Shown: piece by piece, positions 35,422 through 48,799 of the stretch
Layout of the letters: every line of letters starts with the position of its first letter
How positions within the stretch are numbered: position 1 is the first letter of the stretch
Assembly: GCA_027919835.1 (NCBI GenBank)
Contig: JANVFP010000011.1
Coordinates: forward strand, 186,001-250,000
DNA from: Lentinula raphanica
Taxonomy: Eukaryota; Basidiomycota; Agaricomycetes; Agaricales; Omphalotaceae
Direction of reading: 5' to 3'
Length of the DNA stretch: 64,000 bases
The notes under the pieces: model-generated
The model's database searches: none
Told to the model about the DNA's origin: nothing
Seen by the model: only the letters and a program-made list of their open reading frames with translations
Made by a program: the position numbers and the translations under genes

Positions 35422-36184
35422 ACTTAGAGCTGGTTGAGATTGATGAAGATGGCGTTGAACGGATGTGCGTATCAGAGAGGGAGTACGGTGTTTGAAGGAA
35501 TCATGTCTGCAGATGTGTCAGTTTTTAAATATCCACGTCGCGAGGTGCAGGTACAGAAAGACCTTCGTTAGAATTACTTCCATGGTCCGACCAGTGGCAC
35601 ATCATGGACAAAGGGCCCGGGGAAAAGGGAATGAGGCTACCCAGCGACAATGATTATGGCCCATATAGAACAAGAACTAGACATCGATAGCGTTTGGGTC
35701 TTTGTACTGCGTTGAGGTCGGGTAAGTAATGTTGGCGTATATAATTTGAAAAATTTGCAGCAATATTGAGTACATGAAAGGCGTGTGACATTGCAAAGAT
35801 CGCCATTCAATATTCATCAGGCGCCCATGACTCCTTTGTCCGCGTCGTCGCCATCAATTCATGCGTTGCGTCTCTTTCTGTTCTCAGCACTTCTACAGGA
35901 AATACTTGAAAGCCCATGAAAGAAATACGCGTACGGAGATTCAGCTGCGTTTTGGCCAACACTTTGAAGGGAACTATGGGAATCATGGTCGTATAACATG
36001 AATCGACCTCAGCTCGCCATTGACAACACGACTTGAAAGGGCCGCTCCACAAAGGCCCTTGCAATCTGTGCAAGGACCTTCGAATAAAGGCTGAAGTTCG
36101 TCTTGATATCGCCTCCCAATCTCTTCGAACTCTACTACCAACGTCTCCATTCTCAAGACTCTCTCACTTGTCCATCTCGATATC
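35422..36184. other. Interval with overlapping short minus-strand frames
   Basis: Two overlapping minus-strand frames (36192-35983 and 36073-35807) run opposite to the second F-box gene. The first contains EEIGRRYQDELQPLFEG and a Cys-pair CTDCKGLC. They could be one small spliced gene, or noise. No domain recognised. Confidence 0.3.
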
Positions 36185-38648
36185 ATGAACACCAGTAATG
36201 CGGATACCGTCCCTAGCCAAGGTGCAAGGACTCTTGAATCCCAAACCCGTGTACTACGTCCAAGGAAACGAGTCAGGCCGAACTACGTGGAGCCTGAAGA
36301 ACCTGTTGTACGGCGCCGGCTTTCGCGAAGGCGGGTGAAGGTCCCAGCGCGTTTTAGGAGAGTCCGCGGCGTATTTGCGTTTCTAGCAAAGATGTTAACG
36401 GATGTCCCTATCGAGGTCATATATGAGGTATGTAGTACCCAGTTCTTCGGTTTCTTCGGTTTCATGACCTGCCTTCGCTCGAATCTACAATATAGATCTT
36501 TTGTTACCTCGATCCTCGAGATCTACTCACTCTGTCTCGTACCTGTAAGCTCCTGAGAGGACATCTCTTGCGCAAAAGCGAATCAGTGCGCATATGGCGC
36601 ATCGCCCTTCTCAATGTCGAGGGGAGTCTGCCTCCACTTCCGAAGGATCTCAATGAACCTCAATATGCTTGTCTGATGTTTGATCTGGATTGCCATGTAT
36701 GTCCTTCGTATAACTTGGAATATCAATCTCATCACCAATCTGACAGCTATGTAACAAATCTTCGAAAGGTAACATCGTTCTGTGGAAATTTCGCCTCAGA
36801 TGCTGTCCAGATTGTGTAACAAGGTGCGTGAGCCCCATGTCATTGCAGCGTCGAGCTAACAAAACCTAACAGCTTCCGCTTCTGACTATACAAATGGCGA
36901 AACTTCTACGAAGAATTGTACCCATTCACGTCGTTCGAAATCATGCCCAGGGAAAGAGTTCGAGGTTGGTTCGTTTCTCTCTCTCCTGAAAGTGTCGCGT
37001 TCCAAATATCAGTAGTCGCAGGAGCGGACCACGATGATATCATCGTTGACTGGGATGTAGCAAAGGAACTGAAAGCACAATTCATGGCTTTGGAATCCGA
37101 GGAAACTCGTCGCTCATGGCTCATACAGAAACGAGAGGAGCACGAAGCAATCGTACAGGTATGTTATGTTTTTGGAGCAGGCGAAATTCCCATTCAGGCC
37201 TCATCCCTGTAGCATGCGCGCCTTTGTGAAGCATGGCATAAGGAGCAATTAGAGCGAAATGCCGCACAATTAATTTCTCTGCGTACGGAGAGGCGCGAAG
37301 CGTGGGTATCGTATACTGCTGATCCCCTATTCATTCCTATTCATGTCTACTTCAGGATCCTGAGTCGCCTCGAAGTGAACGGTCTACGTCGTGAAGCTGA
37401 GCTCATCCTCGAGGGAAGTTCAGACCTTAAGCGTCCCCACGAGCTTGCAGACCTTCCTTGTATCAAGATGCCTAAAGCGTTGACGGATTGCGGTACGTCT
37501 TTTTCTGCATCGTCTCCACGTTCACAATCTGAGAACGCGCCTATGTAGGCTGGGCTCATATCAAGTCTAAATTGATTGCGATGCTCTCCGACCACCGGAC
37601 AAGGCGTTTAGCTCGACAAAACTATATTTCCCTGAGAGATGCGTATTGCGATTACCTGTCTCGTCAAGATCTTCGAGAAATATATCCAGGGTTAGGAGAC
37701 GTCCTTACCGATCCGGTTATCGAGGCTACGTTATGGGATACGGAGGTGGACGAAGCCTTGACGCCCATATCCCTTCAATTGTTGCTGTCGGAATTCCTCT
37801 CTCGAATCCTTGTAGATTGGAGGCTTGCCAAAATCGGAGAACTCCTCGAACTTCTGCGCAAGGCGCGCCCGTGTGCGACCGATGGTGATCTCAATCTAGC
37901 TACCACCGTTTTTGGATGCGCCGCTTGCAACGCTTTGTTGGTATATCCACAAGTGTTCTACCATTCATGTTGCTATAAGAATCGTGTGGCCGGCAATCAC
38001 AGTCACGATAGGATGCGAATTCTGAATGGCCTCTATGATACAGTGGACCCAGAAGGCCCATGGTCATCATCCTCGCTCTTCTTTCATTCACGAACCTCGC
38101 AGCTCGCTCGAAAGATTGTGATTGGCGCAGGCCTCGACCCCGACATAGCCACTATCAACGATTTGACTGTCGCACAGCCGGTGATACAATGCACGAACTT
38201 TGAAGGGGAGGTTGATACCGAACGACTGTTTCTAACATGGCCTGCTGCAGTAAGTCGACCGTAGGTTCTAAACCTTCCACGACCGTTGACCTCTATCCGC
38301 AGTTGACGTATGATCCTGAACATTTCAATGTCTTCAAGATTAATTGTTCTGGAGAGGAGACATCTAGAGTTCGCGCTCGAGAACCCCTGTGCATATTTTC
38401 CGAAATCATCTGTTGCACTCGTTGTCATACAGAGATACCACCTAAAAAGCTATCTCGTCATTTTCATGATGCGTAAGTGTTTCGTATGGTCTCTTGCCAT
38501 TCAAGGGTGTTCTGATCTTCGACATAGACATAATGTGAATCTTCCCTTGATGGACTCCAGGGACTTCTACAAGTTTCATGGTAGCCTTTGGTATTGGAAC
38601 CCACGCGATCACTTGGAGTCAATTGGGACCGTCTTCAGATGGGGTTGA
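36185..38648 (+). CDS. F-box protein with Cys-rich segment (copy 2)
   Basis: Homologue of the gene at 10613, same strand, same exon order. Basic N-terminus (RPRKRVRPNY, RRRLSRRRVKV); the F-box is split by an intron as in copy 1: MLTDVPIEVIYE joined to IFCYLDPRDLLTLSRTCKLL; then VRIWRIALLNVEGSLPPLP and DLNEPQYACLMFDLDCHV. Middle exons hold WDVAKELKAQFMALESEE and RLARQNYISLRDAYCDYL. The C-terminal part has FGCAACNALLVYPQVFYHSC and CTRCHTEIPPKKLSRHFHD, ending SLWYWNPRDHLESIGTVF. The paired cysteines in both copies suggest a zinc site. Probable SCF substrate receptor. Protein identity to copy 1 looks moderate, so the duplication is old and unrelated in age to the arm duplication. Confidence 0.78.
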
Positions 38649-38917
38649 GGACAAGTAGGTAAAATTGTGCTAGTTTACAATCGGATTGTTCGCAAATGAG
38701 ATACATAAGGAATTGATCATATATCTATTTCTGCATGGTGTGAAGCATCTTGCATTCAGACGCGAGAGCCGCTCGACGAATCAATTTTGCCAGTATAGGA
38801 TGTCGGAATTGGCGACGGAATATTGTCGCTCGCTGTTAATCATAAGCGCTTGAGCGCTTATATACGCTTAACTAGGATCTAGTCTTGCTTGCGTAACTTG
38901 AACTTGTGAGCCACACC
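38649..38917. promoter_or_regulatory. Intergenic spacer before the tail-anchored orphan gene
   Basis: About 270 bp between two plus-strand genes. It contains palindromic AAGCGCTTGAGCGCTTATATACGCTT (read here in parts: AAGCGCTTGAGCGCTT, then ATATACGC), a possible TATA-like site about 60 bp before the next ATG. No further motif is claimed. Confidence 0.3.
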
Positions 38918-41916
38918 ATGGCCACTCTCTTCATAGAATTCCTTCGACGCATTGAGGATGGCCTTCGCCTTGCGCAAGATACCTGGAATGGAGAAGTTGA
39001 ACGGAGGGCAGAGTTCATATCAACGGCTCGTGTTTCAACGGAGGAAGATCGAAGTTCTTTTGCACAACTTGCCTCCGAAACGGTTAGATTCCTTGAAGCC
39101 TAATCAAATGGTTACGCTAAACTTGCGAATCACAGCGTAATCTTCTAGACCATGTCAATTCTTTCATACTTTTCTTCAGAAACGATGTCAAGGCTCTCGA
39201 CACTGATGTTCCCTTTGCAAAAAGGCTACCTCGAAATGCCGAAAGTTTGCAGAGAATCATTCTTCAAATGCATAAGATTCATGCTCAGGTAGGAAGAAAT
39301 TTCTGGTGTCATTCCATCAATGAGAAACGCATGTTACGCAGATGAAAGAAGACCCGCTGCTCCAGCAGACGTACATGATCCAAATCGGTGAGTTGCTTGC
39401 TATCCTGATTGGACCTATGCTTGATTCGAATTCAATGATTGGCTACTAGGGGCGGCATACTCAACAAGAGCCTTTCAGCCCAGAGCAAATCCGCAGGCTG
39501 ACGATATACAGTTACTTGCTCTCCCTAAACGTCAAGAAATGCGGCGTGCCTTGACAGCCTCTCTCGAACTCAAGTGTTTCCTGGAGAGTATACCTCTCGC
39601 ACAAGCTTTCTTAACACATACAGTGACTTGTGAAGATGAATTGAAGCCCTCCATTGTTGCAGTTCAATCCTCAACGACCGTCTCACAACATACTGAAGAC
39701 AGTAGGATTGAACAAACTTCGATTGATTTCGACGGATATGTTCCAAGCGTACGTATCGAAATCACTCAGCGTGCTAGGTTCTGGCTGATAAAGTTCCTCA
39801 GCCTTCTTGTGACAATTCCTCTGAGGACCTGATGCCGAATTTCCTTAGTGACGATGAACAAATTTCGGTCGATCTTGAACAACTCGTTCGAGATGTGGGT
39901 ATTGACATGACCTTGCGTGCTGTATTCTGGCTGATTGATGTTTCCAGCTTTCTTGTGACACTCCCTCCGAGGACCTGAAGTCGAACTTCCTCAATGTTAA
40001 AGACCAGAAGCTGCAAATGGTTCGCAAGGTTATAGATCAATTTCGAGCTGATGGAGAGATGGTTGCATCACACTTGAAAAAAGCTCACGAAAACTTACGA
40101 GCTCTCCGAGAAAACCATGGAAATCGCCTAGTGAGGATCCTATATCCTTTCAGGAACGTTGCTAATGAATTACGATAAATAGGATCTCTTGGACAATCTC
40201 TCAGAAAACACAATCGACCGTGTAAACAAGTACCTCGATATTTTGCGTACGAAGCCTACTGGTGAAGCAGATACGTTGAACTCGCTTCAATTTGGTCAAG
40301 CCCAAACAACCGATTACATTGAAGATTTATGGACCATGGCTCTCCGGTTAATTCCTTTGCAGGGTTCAACAAGTCCTGACAATATGAAGACCAAAGTCTT
40401 AGATGAATTGCATCGCTTTGGTGAGGTCTTGGATCGCTTCTTTTTTTCCTGTAGGACTGACATTGGAAAAGATGATAGCACTAGGTGCAAATATAAGGAT
40501 CTTTCCATACACTCTGGATTTATGTCGACAATCGGATTCGATTGTTCAGAAATTCAAGTATTCATGAACCTCATTTGTCCGAATTACCTCTACTCAAACG
40601 TGTTCGTCACAGAATGGAGTCATGTCGTTTACGGATCAATATTCAGAAGGAATGGACAGTTCTGGAGCTGCCTTGAAAACCTTGGAAAGTGGATTCCGAT
40701 AGTTTTCGCGTTTACCAAGTTTTGAATCTATATGCTCACAGGCTGAGGAACTCGCGTTCGCGGGCGAATCACATCTTCCGATTTATGAGGACAATGAACT
40801 GATCTCCGTCGATATCCCCTGGAACGAAGCAAGTATATCACAAGCCAATGTACATCACGAATCCACGCCAGAGCTGTGCGAGTCTATCAAAGCAGTGAGT
40901 ATGAGTGCTAGTTTCCACGCAGAATGATGAGTTGATAGCAGTATGGATAGCTTTCCCGTCTGCCGAGTTCTGAATCTATACACTCACAGATCGACAAACT
41001 CGCGTGCTTAGGCGAAGAAGATACTTCAATTCACAACGATGAAAGGATTTCCGTACAAAGCCATATCCTCACTGAAGAAGCAAGTATATCACCAGCTATA
41101 CATCATGGCTCAATGCCAGAGTTGCGTGAGTCTATCATAGCAGTGAGTATAAATCATACTTTCTCAATAGAATGATGAGCTGATAGCAGAGACATAGGTT
41201 TCCGACGAGAAGACGTTACCGTGGCAAGAGTCTGTCATAACGGTCAGTCAAACTTTCAAACCTGCGCAGAATGTAGATGATTCAGTTCAATTAACTTGTG
41301 AAGAATACTATCATCCTGTGCAAAATTATCCTATCTTGGATCGCATCGCTCGCCTGCTCATCCCGTGTGCAAATTATACTCATTGCGACTGAGCTCAGTG
41401 GGGTATTTGAACGTCAGTGGTTTACTCGAAGTCGTCTGGTTCATGTCTTTGGTGAGCCCCGAATTATCAACAAAAGTCATCGGTCTTGATGATAGTCATA
41501 TGCATTCTTTGTAGCGTTTCCTCCTAAGTATTCAGCTATCGTCCACAAAATTATTTTCTCTTGGATCACACCGTTCGTCTGCTCGTCCCGTGCGCAAATT
41601 ATACTCATTGCAACTGAGTTCGGTCCCCTATTTGAACGTCAGTGGAAATTTTGGTTCGATCGAAGTGGTCTGGTTCATGTCTTTGGTGAGCCCCGGAATA
41701 TCAGCAGAAGTGATCGGTCTTGATCCATTCTTAATAGCGTTTACTCCTAAGTATTCAACTATCGTCCGCGTCTTCCTCCTCTTTGCTGGGGTTATCCTCT
41801 TGCTGAAATTGAAATTAGTTGTGGATCGTCTTATACTAGACGTTTCACATCATTACCTTGCTTCTGAATTTCGTCAGATGTTAAGGCATGATGCGGAAAG
41901 GTGGATTGCTCTGTAG
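38918..41916 (+). CDS. Modular orphan protein with duplicated exons and C-terminal membrane segment
   Basis: Not recognised. Many small exons: MATLFIEFLRRIEDGLRLAQ, DHVNSFILFFRNDVKAL, RRALTASLELKCFLESIPLA, SDDEQISVDLEQLVRDV, KLQMVRKVIDQFRADGE, DLLDNLSENTIDRVNKYLDI and further. At least three exon/intron modules are duplicated in tandem: about 39770-39900 and 39905-40010; 40742-40895 and 40990-41150 (both with EASIS and PEL.ESI); 41320-41490 and 41540-41730. The last module contains a hydrophobic segment (TIVRVFLLFAGVILLLKLKL) about 40 residues before the stop, which suggests a tail anchor. Helical, possibly coiled-coil. Splice choices in the duplicated part are uncertain, and some duplicated modules may be decaying. 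Confidence 0.5.
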
Positions 41917-42072
41917 AGTCTTGTAATTAATCACACAGGATTTAAACCACATACATATGTCGCTGCTTGTGGTTGAAGGACGAGATTGATGAGATACAGT
42001 TGATTGGTTGAACTTGCCAGCTTGAGCGCTGAGGCAGAACTATTGTAATGGACGCCTTCGGACTGCCTGCAG
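41917..42072. other. Presumed original upstream region of the WD40 gene
   Basis: Lies directly before the left copy of the ~100 bp direct repeat. If the 6.5 kb pseudogene block was inserted into the WD40 promoter, this stretch would be the displaced 5' flank (inference). No gene seen. Confidence 0.3.
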
Positions 42073-42171
42073 CGAGAAACAACCGGCGCCTATGAATTAT
42101 ACACCCTTGATCCACTTGATCCAAGCAAGTCTTCTAAGTACTTGGCGCCAGGAAAAGCGCTTCACAGTCAG
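42073..42171 (+). repeat. Left copy of ~100 bp direct repeat (5' end of WD40 gene)
   Basis: Matches 48695-48799 from CGAGAAACAACCGGCGCCTA to AAAAGCGCTTCACAGTCAG, with small indels (a 13-base gap that removes the ATG context, and an extra TACT). The right copy contains the start codon and first 13 or so codons of the WD40-like gene. This copy is non-functional. Confidence 0.9.
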
Positions 42172-42298
42172 TGCATCTGAGAAAAAGGGCCAAAAATGGG
42201 TATCCTCGGCACTGAACCTCTAACAGGGGTCCTCGTTCAAGTTGAATCTGACAAACGTGACTATTTTACCACGGCGTCTTATACCAAGACCACTTTGA

Positions 42299-44040
<1,742 letters not shown>

Positions 44041-44162
44041 TGTTGTATGACCCTTGTATAACCCTCTCGTCTTGCTATCGTGGTTTCTCTGGTTTGAAAT
44101 GTTGTATTCCCTCAGATAATCAGTGTATTTTGGCAGATCTAGGCGCATTGATATTGCTATGA

Positions 44163-46110
44163 TCATTCCCTCCGCCTCAATATCCTTCCTACCTCTTCCC
44201 GGTTCAACTCACTCGAGCCAACGACCTCTGATATCACATTCTCCCATTCCTCCTCATCCATCCCGCCAAATGTGGCATCCACAACCTTCTCTCTTGCTTC
44301 TCCGTCCGCATCGACCAACGCTCCTGCTTCTATCAATCTCAACCACGGGGCTTCCACGCGACTTCGACTACCGCCAAAGGCCTGCAAAAGAGTGGCACGA
44401 CATGTCTCGACCCAAAGACTGCACTCTGCATGAATAGTTCTTCCTTCTGTCGACGTAAAGCTACCGCGATATAAGATCTGTCGTTGTAGAAGATGTTCTG
44501 CAAGACGTGATGCAATCCTTCGGTAAAGTTGTATCAGGGTTTGTTGAGGAAGGATTGCACGCATATACGTGAGATGGGTAGCTAGAGTAATGCTATGGGT
44601 GCGAGTAAGGTCTGAGATATTGCGAAGTCATCAGTGCTCGGAGGAGACCCAGGATTAGGTCTACGAAAGATAGACACAAGGTAGACGTTAGCCTCTGAAT
44701 AGCTTGAGAGCTGCAGACGCACGAGGTAGTGGTGGCAGAAAGATGAGCTTTCAGGCTCGACTCGACCTCTGCGCAAACTTGTTGGACAATAATGTCCTCG
44801 CTGCGACGGCAGACCTTGTCATATCTAGCGATCAAGTTTTCGAAGATTGTTTCCTGTGACTCGTCGTCGCCATCGTTCGTTGAAGACGGTAATGCAGAGT
44901 TTGCTTGTGCGAGAGCGCGTAGACTTGCGCGCTGTTTGATCTTGGTCCAAAGTTCCAAGAAGAACTGACAAACGAGAAGACCATGGTTAGTTATGTGCTA
45001 CGATGACTCGACATGGATGCTATTGTCACTTACCAGATCTTCTCCCCAACCTTTCATCGCAGCCTCAACAAAACTCGAACTCAAAAGTGCTTTGCAAAGC
45101 CTTTGCACGCCTTCGACACCGGATGTAAGTCTGCCAGTCTCCACGTTGACACCAGACGGGTGATCTTCTTTCATACCCAGAGTAACACCTAGCGCTCCTG
45201 GAACTGCACGAACAAGTGCAGAAGAAAGTGTCTCGTATGCGTCTAGGGATGATGCTAATCTGCCCAGGTAATGTTCCAATAACGGTAGCTGGATGGAGAG
45301 GAGGAAGCGTGTACGGTGCAGGGGATCCGGCAGTGGGGAATATCGTTCTAGAATCAATGATATGAGAAATGTGGATATGAGGAATAAGAAAATAGCTTTC
45401 ACCAGTAATTTGTTCTACAAGAGCTTTCATTCGTCGCGCAGAGTTCGTGCTCCTTAGTTCGGACCTGACAAGCTCGTCGTCTGGCTCGTCATCAGCAATC
45501 TGCCAAGCATCGGAAGCGCTGATAATTTCGTGATATTGGTTATCAGCGACTACACAAACAGGTATTGTCAGAATTGAAGTGACAGAATAGAACAAGGATA
45601 ATCACATCGCTTTTCGCCCTCTAACCAGGCATCGAACCACTCTTTCTTCCCAAGAATAATCTCGCTGATCCCCGTCCAAGGTTCCGACACATCTCCACCT
45701 GTTTTGGTGACGCTCGATGTTCCCTCTAGTTCGAAACCTTCTTCTTTCAAGGCGGCGTCGAACTGAAGAGCTTGGTAGATGGTATGTGCGAGTAAGGAAG
45801 GATGCGGTAACAGCGACGGGACAGTCCTCTTGAGCTTGTTTGTCAGAATAGGAAGCAAAAGGCGGGTGAACTCTCTCTAGACGGATCGATGAAGATGGAA
45901 TCGGCGAGAACTACACTAACGAGCTCACCCAGGCATTGATATTACTATATCCTGCTGAATCCAACAAGAGCTGAACGACATGTTCCATGAAGGCACGCTG
46001 GTCGTGAGCAGCATTGAGAATATGGGTGCCCTGTATCCGCAACTCGCTGCCTCGGAGGATCGTTCAAACGCAGAAGGAATAAAAGAAGCTTCCAGCTTGT
46101 GCTGCAATCT
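44163..46110 (-). pseudogene. RINT1/TIP20 family (Golgi-ER tethering) fragment, disabled
   Basis: Reading the minus strand gives GSELRIQGTHILNAAHDQRA, FMEHVVQLLLDSAGY, HPSLLAHTIYQALQFDAALK, GKKEWFDAWLEGEKR, RFLLSIQLPLLEHYLGRL, KVCRRSEDIIVQQVCAEVES, ISQTLLAPIALL, and MRAILPQQTLIQLYRRIASR to SELNREEVGRILRRRE, the ordered blocks of the RINT1_TIP1 domain (ER-Golgi vesicle tethering, Dsl1/NRZ complex). Introns are retained. The N-terminal part is missing beyond about 46110. A frameshift with stop lies at about 44585, between APIALL and the expected THLTYMRAIL. Its 3' end faces the 3' end of the MCM3 piece, 120 bp apart, as expected for a segment copied with native neighbour order. Confidence 0.88.
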
Positions 46111-46464
46111 TCTCTTGGATTCTGTGATGTCTTCAAATTCTACTATATACTTTCCATCGCTTTATGACTTTCCTTTCACTGTCGAAGTTGCTAACGTTCG
46201 TTTGTCAGCGCCTTATCCCGTTCAATGCAGTCCTTGAACGTTGGCACTCGTACCGATCAGAACAATCAAGACAGTGCTCTCGACAACTCAGACGACCCAA
46301 GTGAATCGGAATACGAGTCCGAAGTGTATTCAGATATCGAACCTCAAGCAGGACGAGCCACCCAGGGCCAAGGATCCAACAGTCATAACATACCAGGAGT
46401 GACAGGGACGGTATCCCCACCTGCGACGACCAAGCCAAAGAAATTCATGACCGATCTCAAGAGA
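46111..46464 (+). pseudogene. Unidentified exon fragment(s)
   Basis: After a branch-point-like TTGCTAAC and acceptor TTTGTCAG at about 46187-46208, an open stretch reads MQSLNVGTRTDQNNQDSALD then SEYESEVYSDIEPQ and runs into the POLR1C piece. Low complexity, acidic, source gene not recognised. It appears to be another captured piece on the plus strand. Confidence 0.4.
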
Positions 46465-47056
46465 AGTTGGTGATTGACGTAGCGTTCGTCGTCTGTAGGC
46501 GTCGCTGAGGTTAATTTCCCTTTGCTATCCTTCCACGAGCATTCCAGATTAATTCTAAACTCTAGTGTATTCCTATCTGTGGACGAGTCCCCATCTTCTA
46601 GAGTGTCCATCTGGGTAGGATCGACGTTGAGAGGAATCAGACCTAGCCGATGAGCGAGGATTTCATCGTGGATGACTGTGGTGTTGTTGAAGACGTAAAC
46701 ATCGTCAATAGCAATTGTAGGCACTTCTGCTATCATTATTCGACGGAAAGCGTTTGCGATGCTTGCATCTACGCCTATGAGATCGAATTCGATGGACCTT
46801 TGGGAGAGACGGTGAATTCGGACTGTGAGGTCCTGTCCTGGCGGAATAAATCAGTATGCATCCAGGAGGATATGATCATAGAAGGTTGACAATGTGGAAA
46901 ATTGGAGTTCCAGAGTCCATAAAAGCGCACCTGCTCGAATAATTCTAAATTCCAGCTATGATCTTCGTTAGGATAATGACCAGGAAATTCAGTGTTTGAG
47001 ACGTGAGAGACGCGTTCAGCGCCAATCCTGACGAGTCGACGAGGGTTCACATCCAT
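46465..47056 (-). pseudogene. POLR1C / RPC40 (RNA polymerase I and III subunit AC40) 5' fragment
   Basis: Start MDVNPRRLVRIGAERVSHVS (47056), followed by NTEFPGHYPNEDHSWNLELF, an intron, then PPGQDLTVRIHRLSQRSIEF, DLIGVDASIANAFRRIMIAE, VPTIAIDDVYVFNN and HDEILAHRLGLIPLNVDPTQ. These are the alpha-like dimerisation motifs of RPAC1. Homology ends near SWKDSKGKLTSATPTDDER, so the C-terminal two-thirds is absent. The N-terminal exons look undamaged, but a complete subunit cannot be made. It is head-to-head with the MMtag fragment (about 140 bp between starts), a plausible native divergent pair. Confidence 0.9.
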
Positions 47057-47197
47057 TGTATGTGGATAGGATATGACTATTGGAACACGCAGCCAGCGGT
47101 AGCCTGTAGGATGAGTTGAGTCTAGAAAAAAAATTAGCGCGTGAACGGTGAAATTGAATCGTAACCTTAACCCTACCAACTTCTCTCCTGGAACACC

Positions 47198-48318
47198 ATG
47201 TTCGAACCAATTCGTGGAGGCACAAGAGGTGGGCAAGCTGAATTCAAATGGTCAGACGTATCCGCCGATAAAGACAGAGAGGTGAGGCTGTCTCTTGCTA
47301 TCAAAGTAATTCAAAGTTCTGATGAACGTCCAACCTCATTTATCCTAACCACCAATTCTTCTGACATGCACACGCTGACGTTCCGACTATTCTCTGAATT
47401 TACCGTCATGATGTCTCCTCGTTGATAGAACTAGCTGGGACATAGTATCAACGCTCCGACGGGTCGTTGGCAGAAGAACAAGGACGTTCATTGGTATAAT
47501 CGGGACTTGAAGGATTCTGAGCTTCAAAGGCAGGAAGAGATACGAAAGATTAAAGAGGCAGAAGCGGATGCGCTTGCTGTTACTTTGTATGTCTGTTTAT
47601 TCTACTCCCATCTATCCTTCTTCCCTTCAACGTTCCAATTCTCAATCCTTGGTTTCTTTGATCCATACTCATATATCTTTCCATAGAGGGTTCACACCCG
47701 AACCAAAAACATCCAAGACCGAGCCCGGAACCGGAACAGGCCCTACAAACAACTCAGAATCGCCAACTGACACATCGAGGATTCAGTGAGTGGATCCTCA
47801 GCGAGTTATTGAAAAAGAGGAAAAGCGGAAACGAAAGGAGGAAAAACGTTTGAGGAAGGAGGAGAAGCGCGCTTGAAAGGAAGAGAAAGACAGAGAGAGG
47901 GAATATGATCACGCAGACCGTCATCGTGATGGTCGTTCATATCGTTCAGAACGACGGGAGCCACTCGGTCGATCCGAACGAATACACGAGCGAGAGAGAG
48001 ACAGGGACAGCCGTAGTCGGTCACCTACTCCTCGGCGCACATCCAGGCTTCCCCCGAGACGCTCTCCCAGTACTTCCTCATCTCGAAACCATTCCCCCTC
48101 TCGAGTACCCACAGCGAGAGTCAGAGGAAACAGCCTTTCTCGAACACCACCAATGTCACCACATCGGCATCGCGCTCGGGACCAGGACCAGGACGAGGAT
48201 AGGGACATGATGGAGAGAACGAGGTCGGGCGAATATGATTCTCATGAACGCGAAAGGGAGAGGGATAGAGATAGACGAAGGTGGGCATCTAATGGAAGGA
48301 GGAATGGGCCTAGGAGAT
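47198..48318 (+). pseudogene. MMtag-domain protein (C1orf35-like), with premature stops
   Basis: MFEPIRGGTRGGQAEFKWSD then VSADKDRE is the hallmark start of the MMtag domain. After an intron the expected N-Y-L-G-H-S motif reads N-stop-LGHS (TAG at 47432-47434), followed by APTGRWQKNKDVHWYNRD and RQEEIRKIKEAEADALAV. After a second intron come GFTPEPKTSK, a KEEKRKRKEEKRLRKEEKR tract and an RS/RE-rich tail ending WASNGRRNGPRR. Two more in-frame TGA codons lie at about 47786 and at 47874; both could come from CGA by C-to-T change. Introns kept, so copied from DNA. The domain's role is poorly known; RS-rich tails hint at RNA processing. Confidence 0.9.
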
Positions 48319-48694
48319 AATAGCGATCTGTCAATATCAAGCATGCTATTCTTGCGAACAGAGCCTCTTTTGAATACCTCATCGAAGACCATTATGCATC
48401 ACTTTCGAGCTCAGGAAAGCGCCATTCATCCCGTTGCTCAAGAAATTGAGATTGTGAATCTCATCCTCGATTCTGGGATCCAGGGGGGATCGGGTTCTTG
48501 CCACAGTATATTGTCTTTCCGTGAAAAAGACGTGAATTACTATGTCTGGTCTGTCTTCCTTAGCTGATTTGTGGTCGTGCTGCCAAGCATCCTTATTGAC
48601 CTATTTTAATGACTACAAGACCCTCCTGTAAAGAGTCGGAGATGAGGCTTGAGCTCATTCTTCGGATCATCGATCAGCGCCTGAATTGTCTATA
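48319..48694 (+). pseudogene. Unidentified tail of the captured block
   Basis: One open stretch, VNIKHAILANRASFEYLIED then HYASLSSSGKRHSS, looks coding-like but ends at a stop, and no family is recognised. It may be a fifth captured fragment. It ends where the right copy of the ~100 bp direct repeat begins. Confidence 0.35.
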
Positions 48695-48799
48695 CGAGAA
48701 ACAACCGGCGCCTATGAATATACACCCTTGATCCACTTGATCCAAGCAAGTTGACCAAATGCCTTCTAAGTGGCGCCAGGAAAAGCGCTTCACAGTCAG
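48695..48799 (+). repeat. Right copy of ~100 bp direct repeat
   Basis: Counterpart of 42073-42171, 6622 bp away start to start. This copy runs into the intact coding sequence of the WD40-like gene and contains its ATG at 48759. Confidence 0.9.
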
